NCBI RefSeq assembly: GCF_021287045.1
Contig: NZ_JAJTBG010000004.1
Location: 1-64,000 of the forward strand
DNA: 64,000 nt
Direction: 5' to 3'
DNA from: Oryzomicrobium sp.
Lineage (GTDB): Bacteria > Pseudomonadota > Gammaproteobacteria > Burkholderiales > Rhodocyclaceae
Of this stretch, positions 18,495-25,890 are shown one piece after another (within the stretch, counting starts at the first letter, position 1; every line of letters begins with the position of its first letter). A model generated the notes under the pieces. That model did no database searches, was not told where the DNA came from, and saw only the letters and a program-made list of their open reading frames with translations. The position numbers were made by a program, and so were the translations under genes.

Positions 18495-20384
18495 CTACAC
18501 GGCCCAGCAGGAGCAGCCCAGGGCGCCGAAAAAGCCCTTCAGATCCGACACCGGCACCTTCGCACCCCAGGCCCGGGCGTGGTCGTGACCATGGAGGCCG
18601 CAGGCGCTGGCGCAGCCGCAGGAGGCGATCGCCTGGCGGCGCAGGGAATTTCGGCCCGCGCCCTCCGGCTCACCCCAGGCCGCGTAGCCCTTGAAGGTGC
18701 GCACCGGCGACCAGTCCGGCATGGCCGGCGGCACCGGGTTGTCGTCCAGGGGGGCGAACTCTCCCGCGCCATAGACGACGCGCCCGCCGACCATGGTCAG
18801 CTCGGAGGTGAGGAAGGAAAGCTCATCCTCGGCGCAGGCGAAGAAATCCTTGTCCGGCACGATCAGGTCGGCAAACTGCCCCGCCGCGATGCGGCCGCGC
18901 TTGCCTTCCTCGTTGGAAAACCAGGCCACCTTCTCGGTCCACATGCGCAGCGCCGTCTCCCGGCTAAGGCAGTTGCGGCGCGGATACATCTGCAATCCGC
19001 CCACCGTCTTGCCGGTGATCATCCAGGCCAAGGACACCCAGGGGTTGTAGGAGGCGACCCGGGTGGCGTCGGTGCCGGCGGAAACCTGCACGCCCTTTTC
19101 CAGCATGCGGGCGATGGGGGGCGTGGCCTCGGCGGCAGCGGCGCCGTAGCGCTCGACGAAGTACTCGCCCTGGTAGGCCATGCGATGCTGCACGGCGATG
19201 CCGCCGCCCAGGGCGGCGATGCGGTCGATGGACTTGTCCGAGATGGTTTCGGCGTGGTCGAAGAACCAGTTCAGTCCCTTGAGGGGAATGTCCTGGTTGA
19301 CCTTCTCGAACACGTCCAGGGCCCGGGAGATGGTTTCGTCGTAGGTGGCGTGGAGCCGCCAGGGCCAGCGGTTCTGGGCCAGGATGCGCACCACTTCTTC
19401 CAGTTCGCCTTCCATTTCCGGCGGCATGTCCGGCCGGGGCTGGCGGAAGTCCTCGAAGTCGGCGGCCGAGAACACCAGCATCTCGCCGGCGCCGTTGTGG
19501 CGGAAGTAGTCGTCGCCCTGCTTGTAGGTGACGGAGGAGGTCCAATTGAGGAAGTCCTCCTTCTCCTGCTTGGGCTTCTGGGTGAACAGGTTGTAGGCCA
19601 GGCGTACCGTCATCTGGCCCTCGTCGGCCAGCTTCTGGATCACGGCGTAGTCGTCCGGGTAGTTCTGGAAGCCGCCGCCGGCGTCGATGACCCCGGTCAC
19701 GCCCAGCCGGTTGAGTTCGCGCATGAAGTGGCGCGTGGAATTGACCTGGTAGTCGAAGGGCAGCTTGGGGCCCTTGGCCAGGGTGGCGTAGAGGATGGCG
19801 GCGTTGGGCTTGGCCAGCAGCAGGCCGGTGGGATTGCCGCTGGTGTCGCGGGTGATTTCGCCGCCCGGAGGTTCAGGTGTTTCCTTGGTGTAACCGACGG
19901 CGCGCAGGGCGGCGGCGTTGAGCAGGGCGCGGTCGTAGAGGTGCAGCAGGAAGACCGGGGTATCGGGGGCGATGGCGTTGATCTCGTCGATGGTCGGCAG
20001 GCGTCGTTCGACGAACTGGTGCTCGGTGAAGCCCCCCACCACCCGCACCCACTGGGGTGCCGGAGTGATCGCCACCTGGCGCCGCAGCATGTCCATGGCG
20101 TCGGCCAGGGAGCGCACGCCGTCCCAGCGCAACTCCATGTTGTAGTTGAGGCCGCCGCGGATCACGTGGGTATGGTTGTCGATCAGGCCAGGCAGGACGC
20201 TGCGTCCCTTGAGGTCGATGATGCGGGTGCCGCTGCCCGCCAGGGGCATCACCGCCTGCTCGTCCCCCACGGCCAGGAACTTGCCGTCCTTGACGGCAAC
20301 GGCGCTGGCGGTGGGATTGCCGGTGTCCAGGGTGGTGAAGCGGCCGTTGCGCAGAACGACGTCGGCGGTGGGGCGGGTCGTCAT
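18495..20384 (-). CDS. YtcJ-type amidohydrolase with Cys/His-rich C-terminal tail
   Basis: Metal-dependent hydrolase of 629 residues of the amidohydrolase_3 family. VLPGLIDNHTHVIRGG holds the HxH metal site; HATYDETI, FFDHAETIS and SAGTDATRVASYNP supply further metal-site His/Asp residues, and ADLIVPDKDFF is the typical end of the barrel. The last 45 residues add Cys and His (SCGCASACGLHGHDHA, ALGCSCWAV), suggesting an extra metal site. Natural substrate unknown. Start ATG 20384 has a GAGGAG ribosome binding site and overlaps the XapX gene by 4 bp. Confidence 0.85.
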   Translation of the reverse strand: MTTRPTADVVLRNGRFTTLDTGNPTASAVAVKDGKFLAVGDEQAVMPLAGSGTRIIDLKGRSVLPGLIDNHTHVIRGGLNYNMELRWDGVRSLADAMDMLRRQVAITPAPQWVRVVGGFTEHQFVERRLPTIDEINAIAPDTPVFLLHLYDRALLNAAALRAVGYTKETPEPPGGEITRDTSGNPTGLLLAKPNAAILYATLAKGPKLPFDYQVNSTRHFMRELNRLGVTGVIDAGGGFQNYPDDYAVIQKLADEGQMTVRLAYNLFTQKPKQEKEDFLNWTSSVTYKQGDDYFRHNGAGEMLVFSAADFEDFRQPRPDMPPEMEGELEEVVRILAQNRWPWRLHATYDETISRALDVFEKVNQDIPLKGLNWFFDHAETISDKSIDRIAALGGGIAVQHRMAYQGEYFVERYGAAAAEATPPIARMLEKGVQVSAGTDATRVASYNPWVSLAWMITGKTVGGLQMYPRRNCLSRETALRMWTEKVAWFSNEEGKRGRIAAGQFADLIVPDKDFFACAEDELSFLTSELTMVGGRVVYGAGEFAPLDDNPVPPAMPDWSPVRTFKGYAAWGEPEGAGRNSLRRQAIASCGCASACGLHGHDHARAWGAKVPVSDLKGFFGALGCSCWAV

Positions 20385-20659
20385 GATTGCTTCTCCTCGG
20401 GGGTTTTGCCGTGCTGCATGGCCTGGCGGCCGGGTAGCTGGCCAAAGACATGGGTCGTAGCCTGGGTTTTGGTGCAGGCGGAGGCGAATGCCGACCCCCT
20501 CAGCAATTGCTTGCCGACCGGAATGATTTGCTCGCCGATCAGGATGCCGAGCAGCCCCACCAGGGCCACCAGCGGCGGCGCGGGGGAGCGCACGTCGAGC
20601 AGGCTGTAGACGATGCCGACCAGCAGGCCGGCACCCAGGGACAGGACGTAGAGTTTCAT
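20381..20659 (-). CDS. XapX domain small membrane protein
   Basis: Protein of 92 residues. The first 50 residues form two hydrophobic helices around SLLDVRSPAPPLVALVGLLG, the signature of the XapX (DUF1427) domain; the remaining 40 residues are polar. The function of the family is unknown. It is regularly found next to amidohydrolases and isochorismatase-like hydrolases, as here. Confidence 0.85.
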   Translation of the reverse strand: MKLYVLSLGAGLLVGIVYSLLDVRSPAPPLVALVGLLGILIGEQIIPVGKQLLRGSAFASACTKTQATTHVFGQLPGRQAMQHGKTPEEKQS

Positions 20660-20788
20660 GGGCCATCCTCGCGCTGGGGCCGCTGATGGAAACCCCGCCG
20701 CACCGGCCGCTGGATACCAAGGGGCCGGGGAAGAAAGGCGGCGCCGCCCCAGCAGCGCCGCCCGACGGGGCCGGTAAGGTGTCCCGGC

Positions 20789-21484
20789 TTACTTCTTGGC
20801 CGGGTTGGGGCCGATGCGCTCGCCGTGCTTCACGCGCTCGGGGGCCTTGTGCACCATGGTGTAGGCGTAATCCACCCCCATGCCGTAGGCGCCGGAATGC
20901 TCCTGGACGAGGGCGATGACCGCATCGTAGGTTTCCTTGCGCGCCCAGTCCCGCTGCCATTCCAGCAGCACCTGCTGCCAGGTCATGGGGACAATGCCGG
21001 CCTGGACCATGCGGTCCATGGCGTACTTGTGGGCATCCGCCGAGGTGCCGCCGGAAGCGTCGGCCACCATGTAGATCTCGTAGCCGCCTTCCAGGGCGGC
21101 GCTCAAGGCGAAGGTGGTGTTGCACACCTCGGTCCACAGGCCCGCGACGATCACCTTCTTGCGGCCGGCAGCGGCGTTGGCGGCCAGGGCGTCGCGCACG
21201 TTCTGGTCGTCCCAGGAATTCATCGAAGTGCGTTCGAGAATCTTGTGCTCAGGGTAAACGGCCAGCAGCTCCGGATAGGTGTTGCCGGAAAAGCCATCGG
21301 TCTCGACGGTGGTGATGGTGGTCGGGATGTTGAAGATCTTGGCCGCCTTGGCCAGTCCCACGACGTTGTTCTTGAGGGTCTGGCGGTCGATGGACTGCAC
21401 GCCGAAGGCCATCTGGGGCTGCTGGTCGATGAAGATCAGCTGGCTGTTCTGGGGGGTGAGGACTTCCAGGTACTTGTTCGACAT
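20789..21484 (-). CDS. Isochorismatase-family hydrolase (YcaC-like)
   Basis: Cysteine hydrolase of 231 residues. The fold's triad is visible: Asp in FIDQQPQM, Lys/Arg region at KILERTSMNSW, and nucleophilic Cys in GLWTEVCNTTFAL. The long C-terminal part (QVLLEWQRDWARKETY, AYGMGVDYAYTMV) is typical of the YcaC group. Substrate not established. Transcribed with the pirin gene upstream and the XapX-amidohydrolase genes downstream. Confidence 0.87.
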   Translation of the reverse strand: MSNKYLEVLTPQNSQLIFIDQQPQMAFGVQSIDRQTLKNNVVGLAKAAKIFNIPTTITTVETDGFSGNTYPELLAVYPEHKILERTSMNSWDDQNVRDALAANAAAGRKKVIVAGLWTEVCNTTFALSAALEGGYEIYMVADASGGTSADAHKYAMDRMVQAGIVPMTWQQVLLEWQRDWARKETYDAVIALVQEHSGAYGMGVDYAYTMVHKAPERVKHGERIGPNPAKK

Positions 21485-21631
21485 GGTTTGCTCCTTGCTG
21501 GTTGGGGGGGCGCATGCCGATCATGCCGGCACACTGTTACGGTTCGCGGCAGGCGCCGGGGCGCTTGGGCGGGCCGTGCGCGGGGGGCACCGCAGAAGGC
21601 CCCCCGTGCTGGGTTCGGTTGGGGGAGGGGA

Positions 21632-22333
21632 TCAGCCGGCCGCGTCCACCAGGACGATTTCGGCGTCTTCGAGGGCGGTGACGCGGATGGTCTCCTCCTG
21701 GCGGATGGCGGCGCCGTCCCGGGTCTGGAGGGCAACGCCATTGACCTCGACCTGGCCGGCCGCCGGCACTAGGTAGCCATAACGCTCCGACCCCAGGCGG
21801 TACTCGGCGGTTTCGCCGGCCTTGAGGGTGGCGCCCAGGACCCGGGCGTCGGTGCGGATGGGCAGGGCGTCGTCGTCCCCCGCGATGCCGCTGGCCAGGG
21901 TGATGAACTGGCCCGAGCGGTCCGCCTTGGGGAAGGGTTTGGAGCCCCAGGAGGGCTGCTCGCCGCGCCGGTCGGGGAGAATCCAGATCTGGAAGATGCG
22001 GGTGATGCCCGGCTCCAGGTTGTATTCGGAATGGCGGATGCCGGTGCCGGCGCTCATCACCTGCACGTCGCCGGCCGCGGTGCGGCCCTTGTTGCCCAGG
22101 TTGTCCTGGTGGGTGATGGCCCCTTCGCGCACGTAGGTGACGATCTCCATGTCGGCGTGAGGGTGGGGCGGAAAGCCGGTGCCCGGGGCGATGGTGTCGT
22201 CGTTCCACACCCGCAGGGCGCCCCAGTTGAGGCGGGACGGGTCGAAATACTCGGCGAACGAAAAGTGGTGCTTGGCATCGAGCCAGCCGTGGTTGGCACC
22301 ACCCAGGCGGTCGAAGGGACGTCGTTCGATCAT
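21632..22333 (-). CDS. Pirin family protein (bicupin)
   Basis: Protein of 233 residues. The N-terminal cupin carries the pirin metal motif FPPHPHADMEIVTYV with HSEY further on; the C-terminal cupin lacks metal ligands, as usual. Bacterial pirins include quercetin dioxygenases and redox modulators. The start ATG 22333 (MIERRPFDRLGG) has a GAGG ribosome binding site and matches the family N-terminus. First gene of the minus-strand unit, divergent from the LysR gene. Confidence 0.9.
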   Translation of the reverse strand: MIERRPFDRLGGANHGWLDAKHHFSFAEYFDPSRLNWGALRVWNDDTIAPGTGFPPHPHADMEIVTYVREGAITHQDNLGNKGRTAAGDVQVMSAGTGIRHSEYNLEPGITRIFQIWILPDRRGEQPSWGSKPFPKADRSGQFITLASGIAGDDDALPIRTDARVLGATLKAGETAEYRLGSERYGYLVPAAGQVEVNGVALQTRDGAAIRQEETIRVTALEDAEIVLVDAAG

Positions 22334-22400
22334 GTGAATCCTCGTAGCGTTGCGCGTTGATGGACTCACTATAGACATCGGCATTAATGTTTAGAATGGA

Positions 22401-22416
22401 ATGAATGGCATTTCAT
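22401..22416. promoter_or_regulatory. Possible LysR operator in the divergent promoter region
   Basis: Arms ATGAA (22401-22405) and TTCAT (22412-22416) with a 6-base spacer, in a noticeably AT-rich 140-bp region between pirin and the LysR gene. Such dyads are typical binding sites of the divergently encoded LysR protein. The arms are short. Confidence 0.35.
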
Positions 22417-22475
22417 CGTTTCCATTTTTGATGTCAAATGCTCCGCATCGCCAGCCCGACCCACGAAGGAACCCC

Positions 22476-23402
22476 ATGAAGCGGCTACCCGATCTCGAAG
22501 CCTGGGCCATCTTTGCCAAGGTGGCCGAAACTACCTCGTTCGCCCGGGCGGCGGACGAACTCGGCCTGGCCCAAGCCACGGTTTCCAAGGCGGTCCAGCG
22601 CCTGGAGCAGCGCATGGGGACCATGCTGCTGCACCGCACCTCCCGGCGCATGTCGCTGACGGACAGCGGCTATGCCGCCCTGGAGCGCGCCACCCGCATC
22701 CTGGCGGAAGGCGAAGCCGTGGAAACCGAGGTGGCGGAACAGTCCACCAGCCTGCGCGGGCCGATCCGCGTCACCGTCCCCATGTCGTTCGGCCTCTCGT
22801 ACCTGGCCCCGGTGCTGCCCGAATTCATGGCGCGCTTTCCGGAGGTGGCCTTCGACTTCAATTTCAGCGACGAGATCGTCGACCTGGTCGCCAACCGTTT
22901 CGACATCGCCCTGCGCATCTCGACCCTGGCCGATTCCAGCCTGCTGGCGCGGCGGCTCTACGCCGTGCGCATCCTGCTGGTCGGCGCCCCGGCCTATTTC
23001 GAGCGCTTCGGGCGGCCCAAGCATCCCCGGGATCTCGCCCAGCACCGGGCACTGCACTATTCCAACTCGCGGACGGGCAGCTGCTGGCGCTTCAAGCACC
23101 CCGAGCATGGGGAATTCGCCCAGGCCATGCCGCTGCCCTTGCAGGCGAACAACGCCGAAGCCCTGGTGCCCGCCCTGCGGGCCGGGCTCGGCCTGGCCCT
23201 GCAACCGGAGTTCCTGGCTTGGCAGGACCTGCAATCCGGCGTGCTGGAAACGGTGATGGACGACTGGCAGGTCGATCCCATCGCCCTGCACATCGTCACC
23301 CCGCCAGGGCGCAGCCGCCCGGCCCGGGTCCAGGCCTTCATCGACTTCCTGTCCGAGCGCTGCGCCCAGGCGCCCTGGGTGCAGAAGATCGACGGAGCGT
23401 GA
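22476..23402 (+). CDS. LysR-family transcriptional regulator
   Basis: Regulator of 308 residues. N-terminal winged helix-turn-helix (FARAADELGLAQATVSKAVQRL, split across residues about 24-45) and a periplasmic-binding-like effector domain starting near residue 92 (GPIRVTVPMSFGLSYLAPVL). It is closest to the LysR subgroup that often controls pirin or quinone-detoxification genes. Divergent from the pirin-to-MFS operon, which it probably controls; effector unknown. ATG 22476 has AAGGA 8 bp upstream. Confidence 0.92.
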   Translation: MKRLPDLEAWAIFAKVAETTSFARAADELGLAQATVSKAVQRLEQRMGTMLLHRTSRRMSLTDSGYAALERATRILAEGEAVETEVAEQSTSLRGPIRVTVPMSFGLSYLAPVLPEFMARFPEVAFDFNFSDEIVDLVANRFDIALRISTLADSSLLARRLYAVRILLVGAPAYFERFGRPKHPRDLAQHRALHYSNSRTGSCWRFKHPEHGEFAQAMPLPLQANNAEALVPALRAGLGLALQPEFLAWQDLQSGVLETVMDDWQVDPIALHIVTPPGRSRPARVQAFIDFLSERCAQAPWVQKIDGA

Positions 23403-24107
23403 CGGCGCGCCTTCCGTCAGGGGCACCGTGGCCTTGCTTGCCAAGGCATAACTGCGCCTACGCTGGCCCTACGTTACGTACTCCGGTTTCGTTACCCCGG
23501 TAGATTTCCGCTCCTTCGGCCTTGGCCTGAGGCGTGATGGCCGAGAGGGGGCTTGCGGCCAGGCTATCCCTCGGATTTTGCGCGTAAGTCCGAGCGAACT
23601 GCCTTTGTAAATCCATGTGTGGCGCTATCTGCACAATTTAGGCGTAGCTATAGCCCTTCATATGCATACCAAGCGCTGTCTTGCACTTCTTCTTCGTCTT
23701 CTGCCGTTTTGGCTGAGTTTGCAGGGTGCTGTTTGATTTATGCAAAAATCATAAAAAATCGTCTTGTCAATCCAACAGCCTAGTCACGTCGAAGGTACTG
23801 CAGCGTTTCACAATTCACAGCTTCACTTTGACAAACACATCGCCTTTGCTTGCTGTACATGGTTTTGATGTTCCATTTGACATGAAATTTTGCTGTTGGC
23901 ATTATCGCCGAGTGGTGGTGAGGTGAATTATGTTCCATGCTTTTGAATTGTTTGGAATGTTTTTTTGCTTTGAATAAGCCGCAGGCCTTCCTCCTCGTAT
24001 TGAGCGCTGCCGAGGGAGGGAAAAATAATCTCAACACTATAGATGGACTGGGTAGCTGCCCTTCAAACCGTCCATTCAAATTTATGAAGTGCCTGTCTAG
24101 GGGGGGA

Positions 24108-24272
24108 ATGAGTCGGATTCTCTTCGTATGGGAATTGGGGGCTCACTTTGGCCACCTTAGCCGCGATATTCCTGTTGCTCAACGGCTGTGTGAAGAAGGG
24201 CATCAAGTTCGTTTTGCAGTACGCGATACCAGAGCAGCTGCCGGAGAGATGGGGGGAGGGGGGCTGTGTTAA
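24108..24272 (+). pseudogene. Glycosyltransferase N-terminal fragment
   Basis: ATG 24108 begins MSRILFVWELGAHFGHL, followed by VAQRLCEEGHQVRFAVRDTR: the N-terminal Rossmann segment of UDP-glycosyltransferase-like (GT1/GT28) enzymes. After about 44 codons the similarity ends and the frame continues as AGEMGGGGLC, which lines up with SGDMLRGDDLY of the neighbouring lipoprotein genes, then stops at 24272. The rest of the enzyme is missing, so this is a remnant joined to the decayed lipoprotein copy. Confidence 0.65.
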
Positions 24273-24497
24273 GTAGAAAATTAAGGGAACGGAGTAGTTT
24301 TTGGGGAGGTAGTAGATTTGAAAATCAGGCTCTCAATTAATATTGAAAGTTGCCATCTTTATTATCTAGTGCGGGGCCTTCAGCTTTATGTATGTCTGAT
24401 TACGTCTCAGCTGTACGCCAAGAGCGAGCCACCCAACGGTCCGGCTGGGTGAGGAAGTCGTTATGTGCTTACAATTTGCCCAAATTTACTATGGTAA
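24243..24497 (+). pseudogene. Decayed third copy of the tandem lipoprotein gene
   Basis: Codons from 24309 read VVDLKIRLSINIESC then HLYYLVRGLQLYVCLI and SQLYAKSEPPNGPAG, matching the intact genes' VDLKARLPKNIEECRIY, FLVRGPQLYVYLI and PQLRAKDEPRNGPAGW. The codon for that Trp is now TGA, after which similarity resumes (SRYVLTICPNLL) to a preserved TAA at 24495-24497. Upstream there is a TAG (GAG in the intact copies) and a frame shift. The 5' half and signal peptide are gone, replaced by the glycosyltransferase fragment. Confidence 0.8.
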
Positions 24498-24535
24498 TTT
24501 CTGATGCTTTGTACGGATTTTTTTGGTGAGTATTA

Positions 24536-24574
24536 ATGAATTTAAAATTTGTGTTGTGTGAAAGTGGGGGCTAA
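24536..24574 (+). CDS. Possible 12-codon leader frame before lipoprotein copy 1
   Basis: ATG 24536 encodes MNLKFVLCESGG and stops with TAA one base before the GTG start of the lipoprotein gene. The same end (LNMVLCGNGG, stop, one base, GTG) precedes copy 2. The lipoprotein's G-rich ribosome binding site lies inside its last codons. It may be a leader for translational coupling or the leftover tail of a lost upstream gene. Confidence 0.35.
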   Translation: MNLKFVLCESGG

Positions 24575-25076
24575 TGTGGAAGGCTTGAAGAAATTGTTTG
24601 GTTATTTTCTTTTGATGGTTTTTCTTCAATTGACCTCCGGGTGCGCTAGTCGAGGGGATGTTGTTTGGCATGGTTTTGCATTTAATTTTCTAGTGGATAG
24701 TCCTGATGCAGTACTGCTTGATTATCGTTATGGGGATTCAAAGAATCCAGCGGCCAGAAATGCTCCCGCCTTGAGGGATAGAGGTAAGTCTGATCAACAA
24801 TCTACAACTTCAGGCGACATGCTCCGGGGGGATGATCTCTATGTGAAATGGAGATTGAAAGATACCGGGGAGGTTTTTGAAGATACCGTTGATTTGAAGG
24901 CTCGTTTGCCAAAAAATATTGAAGAATGCAGGATTTATTTCCTGGTGCGTGGCCCTCAGCTTTATGTGTATCTGATTACACCTCAGCTGCGTGCCAAGGA
25001 TGAGCCGCGTAATGGGCCGGCTGGCTGGTCATATCGTCATGTTTTGACGATTTACCCCGACCTCGTTAAATAATAT
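24537..25076 (+). repeat. Tandem direct repeat, unit 1
   Basis: Pairs with 25143-25682 at an offset of 606 bp. From about 24693 to 25048 the two units look identical base for base; differences cluster at the 5' end and the last 20 bases. This suggests recent duplication or gene conversion centred on the 3' two thirds. Confidence 0.85.
24576..25073 (+). CDS. Uncharacterised lipoprotein, tandem copy 1
   Basis: Protein of 165 residues. A short signal ends in a lipobox (QLTSGC), followed by GFAFNFLVDSPDAVLLDYRYGD, GDDLYVKWRLKDTGEVFEDT and RGPQLYVYLITPQLRAKDE (each part of a continuous mature domain). From memory this resembles a widespread, unnamed proteobacterial lipoprotein family with a GDxLYVKWR-TGE-EDxVDL core that often occurs in tandem; no function is established. 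GTG 24576 is used because GGGGG lies 5 bp upstream and the signal peptide follows. Codon use is AT-rich, unlike the chromosome. Confidence 0.75.
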   Translation: MEGLKKLFGYFLLMVFLQLTSGCASRGDVVWHGFAFNFLVDSPDAVLLDYRYGDSKNPAARNAPALRDRGKSDQQSTTSGDMLRGDDLYVKWRLKDTGEVFEDTVDLKARLPKNIEECRIYFLVRGPQLYVYLITPQLRAKDEPRNGPAGWSYRHVLTIYPDLVK

Positions 25077-25102
25077 TTAAAATTGTATCAGGGAGATAAG
25101 AG

Positions 25103-25180
25103 ATGACCATTGCTGTCGATGTTGGTGATGTTATTGCGCAAATGGATTTAAACATGGTGTTGTGTGGAAATGGGGGCTAA
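25103..25180 (+). CDS. Possible 25-codon leader frame before lipoprotein copy 2
   Basis: ATG 25103 with GGGAG 8 bp upstream encodes MTIAVDVGDVIAQ followed by MDLNMVLCGNGG and stops one base before GTG 25182. Its last 12 codons match the leader frame of copy 1; the first 13 are unique. It has a better ribosome binding site than most real small genes here. Function unknown. Confidence 0.4.
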   Translation: MTIAVDVGDVIAQMDLNMVLCGNGG

Positions 25181-25682
25181 TGTGGAAGGCTTGAAGAAAT
25201 TATTTGGTTATTTTCTTTTAGTGGTTTTTTTTCAATTGACCTCCGGGTGCGCTAGTCGAGGGGATGTTGTTTTGCATGGGTTTGCATTTAATTTTCCAGT
25301 GGATAGTCCTGATGCAGTACTGCTTGATTATCGTTATGGGGATTCAAAGAATCCAGCGGCCAGAAATGCTCCCGCCTTGAGGGATAGAGGTAAGTCTGAT
25401 CAACAATCTACAACTTCAGGCGACATGCTCCGGGGGGATGATCTCTATGTGAAATGGAGATTGAAAGATACCGGGGAGGTTTTTGAAGATACCGTTGATT
25501 TGAAGGCTCGTTTGCCAAAAAATATTGAAGAATGCAGGATTTATTTCCTGGTGCGTGGCCCTCAGCTTTATGTGTATCTGATTACACCTCAGCTGCGTGC
25601 CAAGGATGAGCCGCGTAATGGGCCGGCTGGCTGGTCATATCGTCATGTTTTGACAATTTACCCCGACGTTGTTAAATAACCA
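25143..25682 (+). repeat. Tandem direct repeat, unit 2
   Basis: Second unit of the repeat beginning at 24537, same length and orientation, offset 606 bp. Confidence 0.85.
25182..25679 (+). CDS. Uncharacterised lipoprotein, tandem copy 2
   Basis: Same length (165 residues) and lipobox as copy 1. By eye only five residues differ: Met/Val and Leu/Phe in the signal peptide, Trp/Leu and Leu/Pro just after the anchoring Cys, and Leu/Val at the third-last residue. The C-terminal two thirds are identical. GTG 25182 with the same G-rich ribosome binding site. Tandem lipoproteins beside gene wreckage would fit an immunity or surface-variation cassette, but no partner toxin is present. Confidence 0.75.
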   Translation: MEGLKKLFGYFLLVVFFQLTSGCASRGDVVLHGFAFNFPVDSPDAVLLDYRYGDSKNPAARNAPALRDRGKSDQQSTTSGDMLRGDDLYVKWRLKDTGEVFEDTVDLKARLPKNIEECRIYFLVRGPQLYVYLITPQLRAKDEPRNGPAGWSYRHVLTIYPDVVK

Positions 25683-25802
25683 TTAAGACCGTGCAAGATG
25701 GATGGGGGATGGTTGTAAATGTCGGCGCTCTTATTCCGCAAGGTGTTCTCAAGGTGGTTGTTTATTGATTTCATGGCGTCTTTTGTTCGGAAAGTCTTGA
25801 TG

Positions 25803-25842
25803 AAAAAAATGGCTGACCCCGAAAAGGAATCAGCCATTTTTT
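25803..25842. terminator. Bidirectional terminator
   Basis: ATGGCTGA / TCAGCCAT arms with a 14-base loop, flanked by a run of A on the left and T on the right. It separates the lipoprotein genes from the convergent cation efflux gene. Confidence 0.85.
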
Positions 25843-25890
25843 GTAATTTCTTTAATAGACCACTCCCCAGAGTGTTCTTCGGAGTTTTTC

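Larger units (their letters stand above)
23403..25890. other. AT-rich island with tandem lipoprotein genes and gene fragments
   Basis: From about 23560 to 25890 the base composition and codon use change abruptly to AT-rich, in contrast to GC-rich DNA on both sides. The part 23403-24107 shows no recognisable gene on either strand. 24108-24497 holds two fused gene fragments, and 24536-25679 two near-identical lipoprotein units. No transposase, integrase, tRNA or flanking direct repeat was found, so the mode of entry is unknown. Confidence 0.8.

Noticed and set aside
23553-23783. 76-codon plus-strand frame in the AT-rich island
   Set aside because: No start context and no similarity recognised; likely chance in non-coding DNA.
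23780-24079. 99-codon minus-strand frame in the AT-rich island
   Set aside because: No ribosome binding site, no domain, odd composition; treated as chance.
24537-25682. CRISPR array or integron from the repeats
   Set aside because: Only two long coding repeats, no short regular repeats, no cas genes or integrase.
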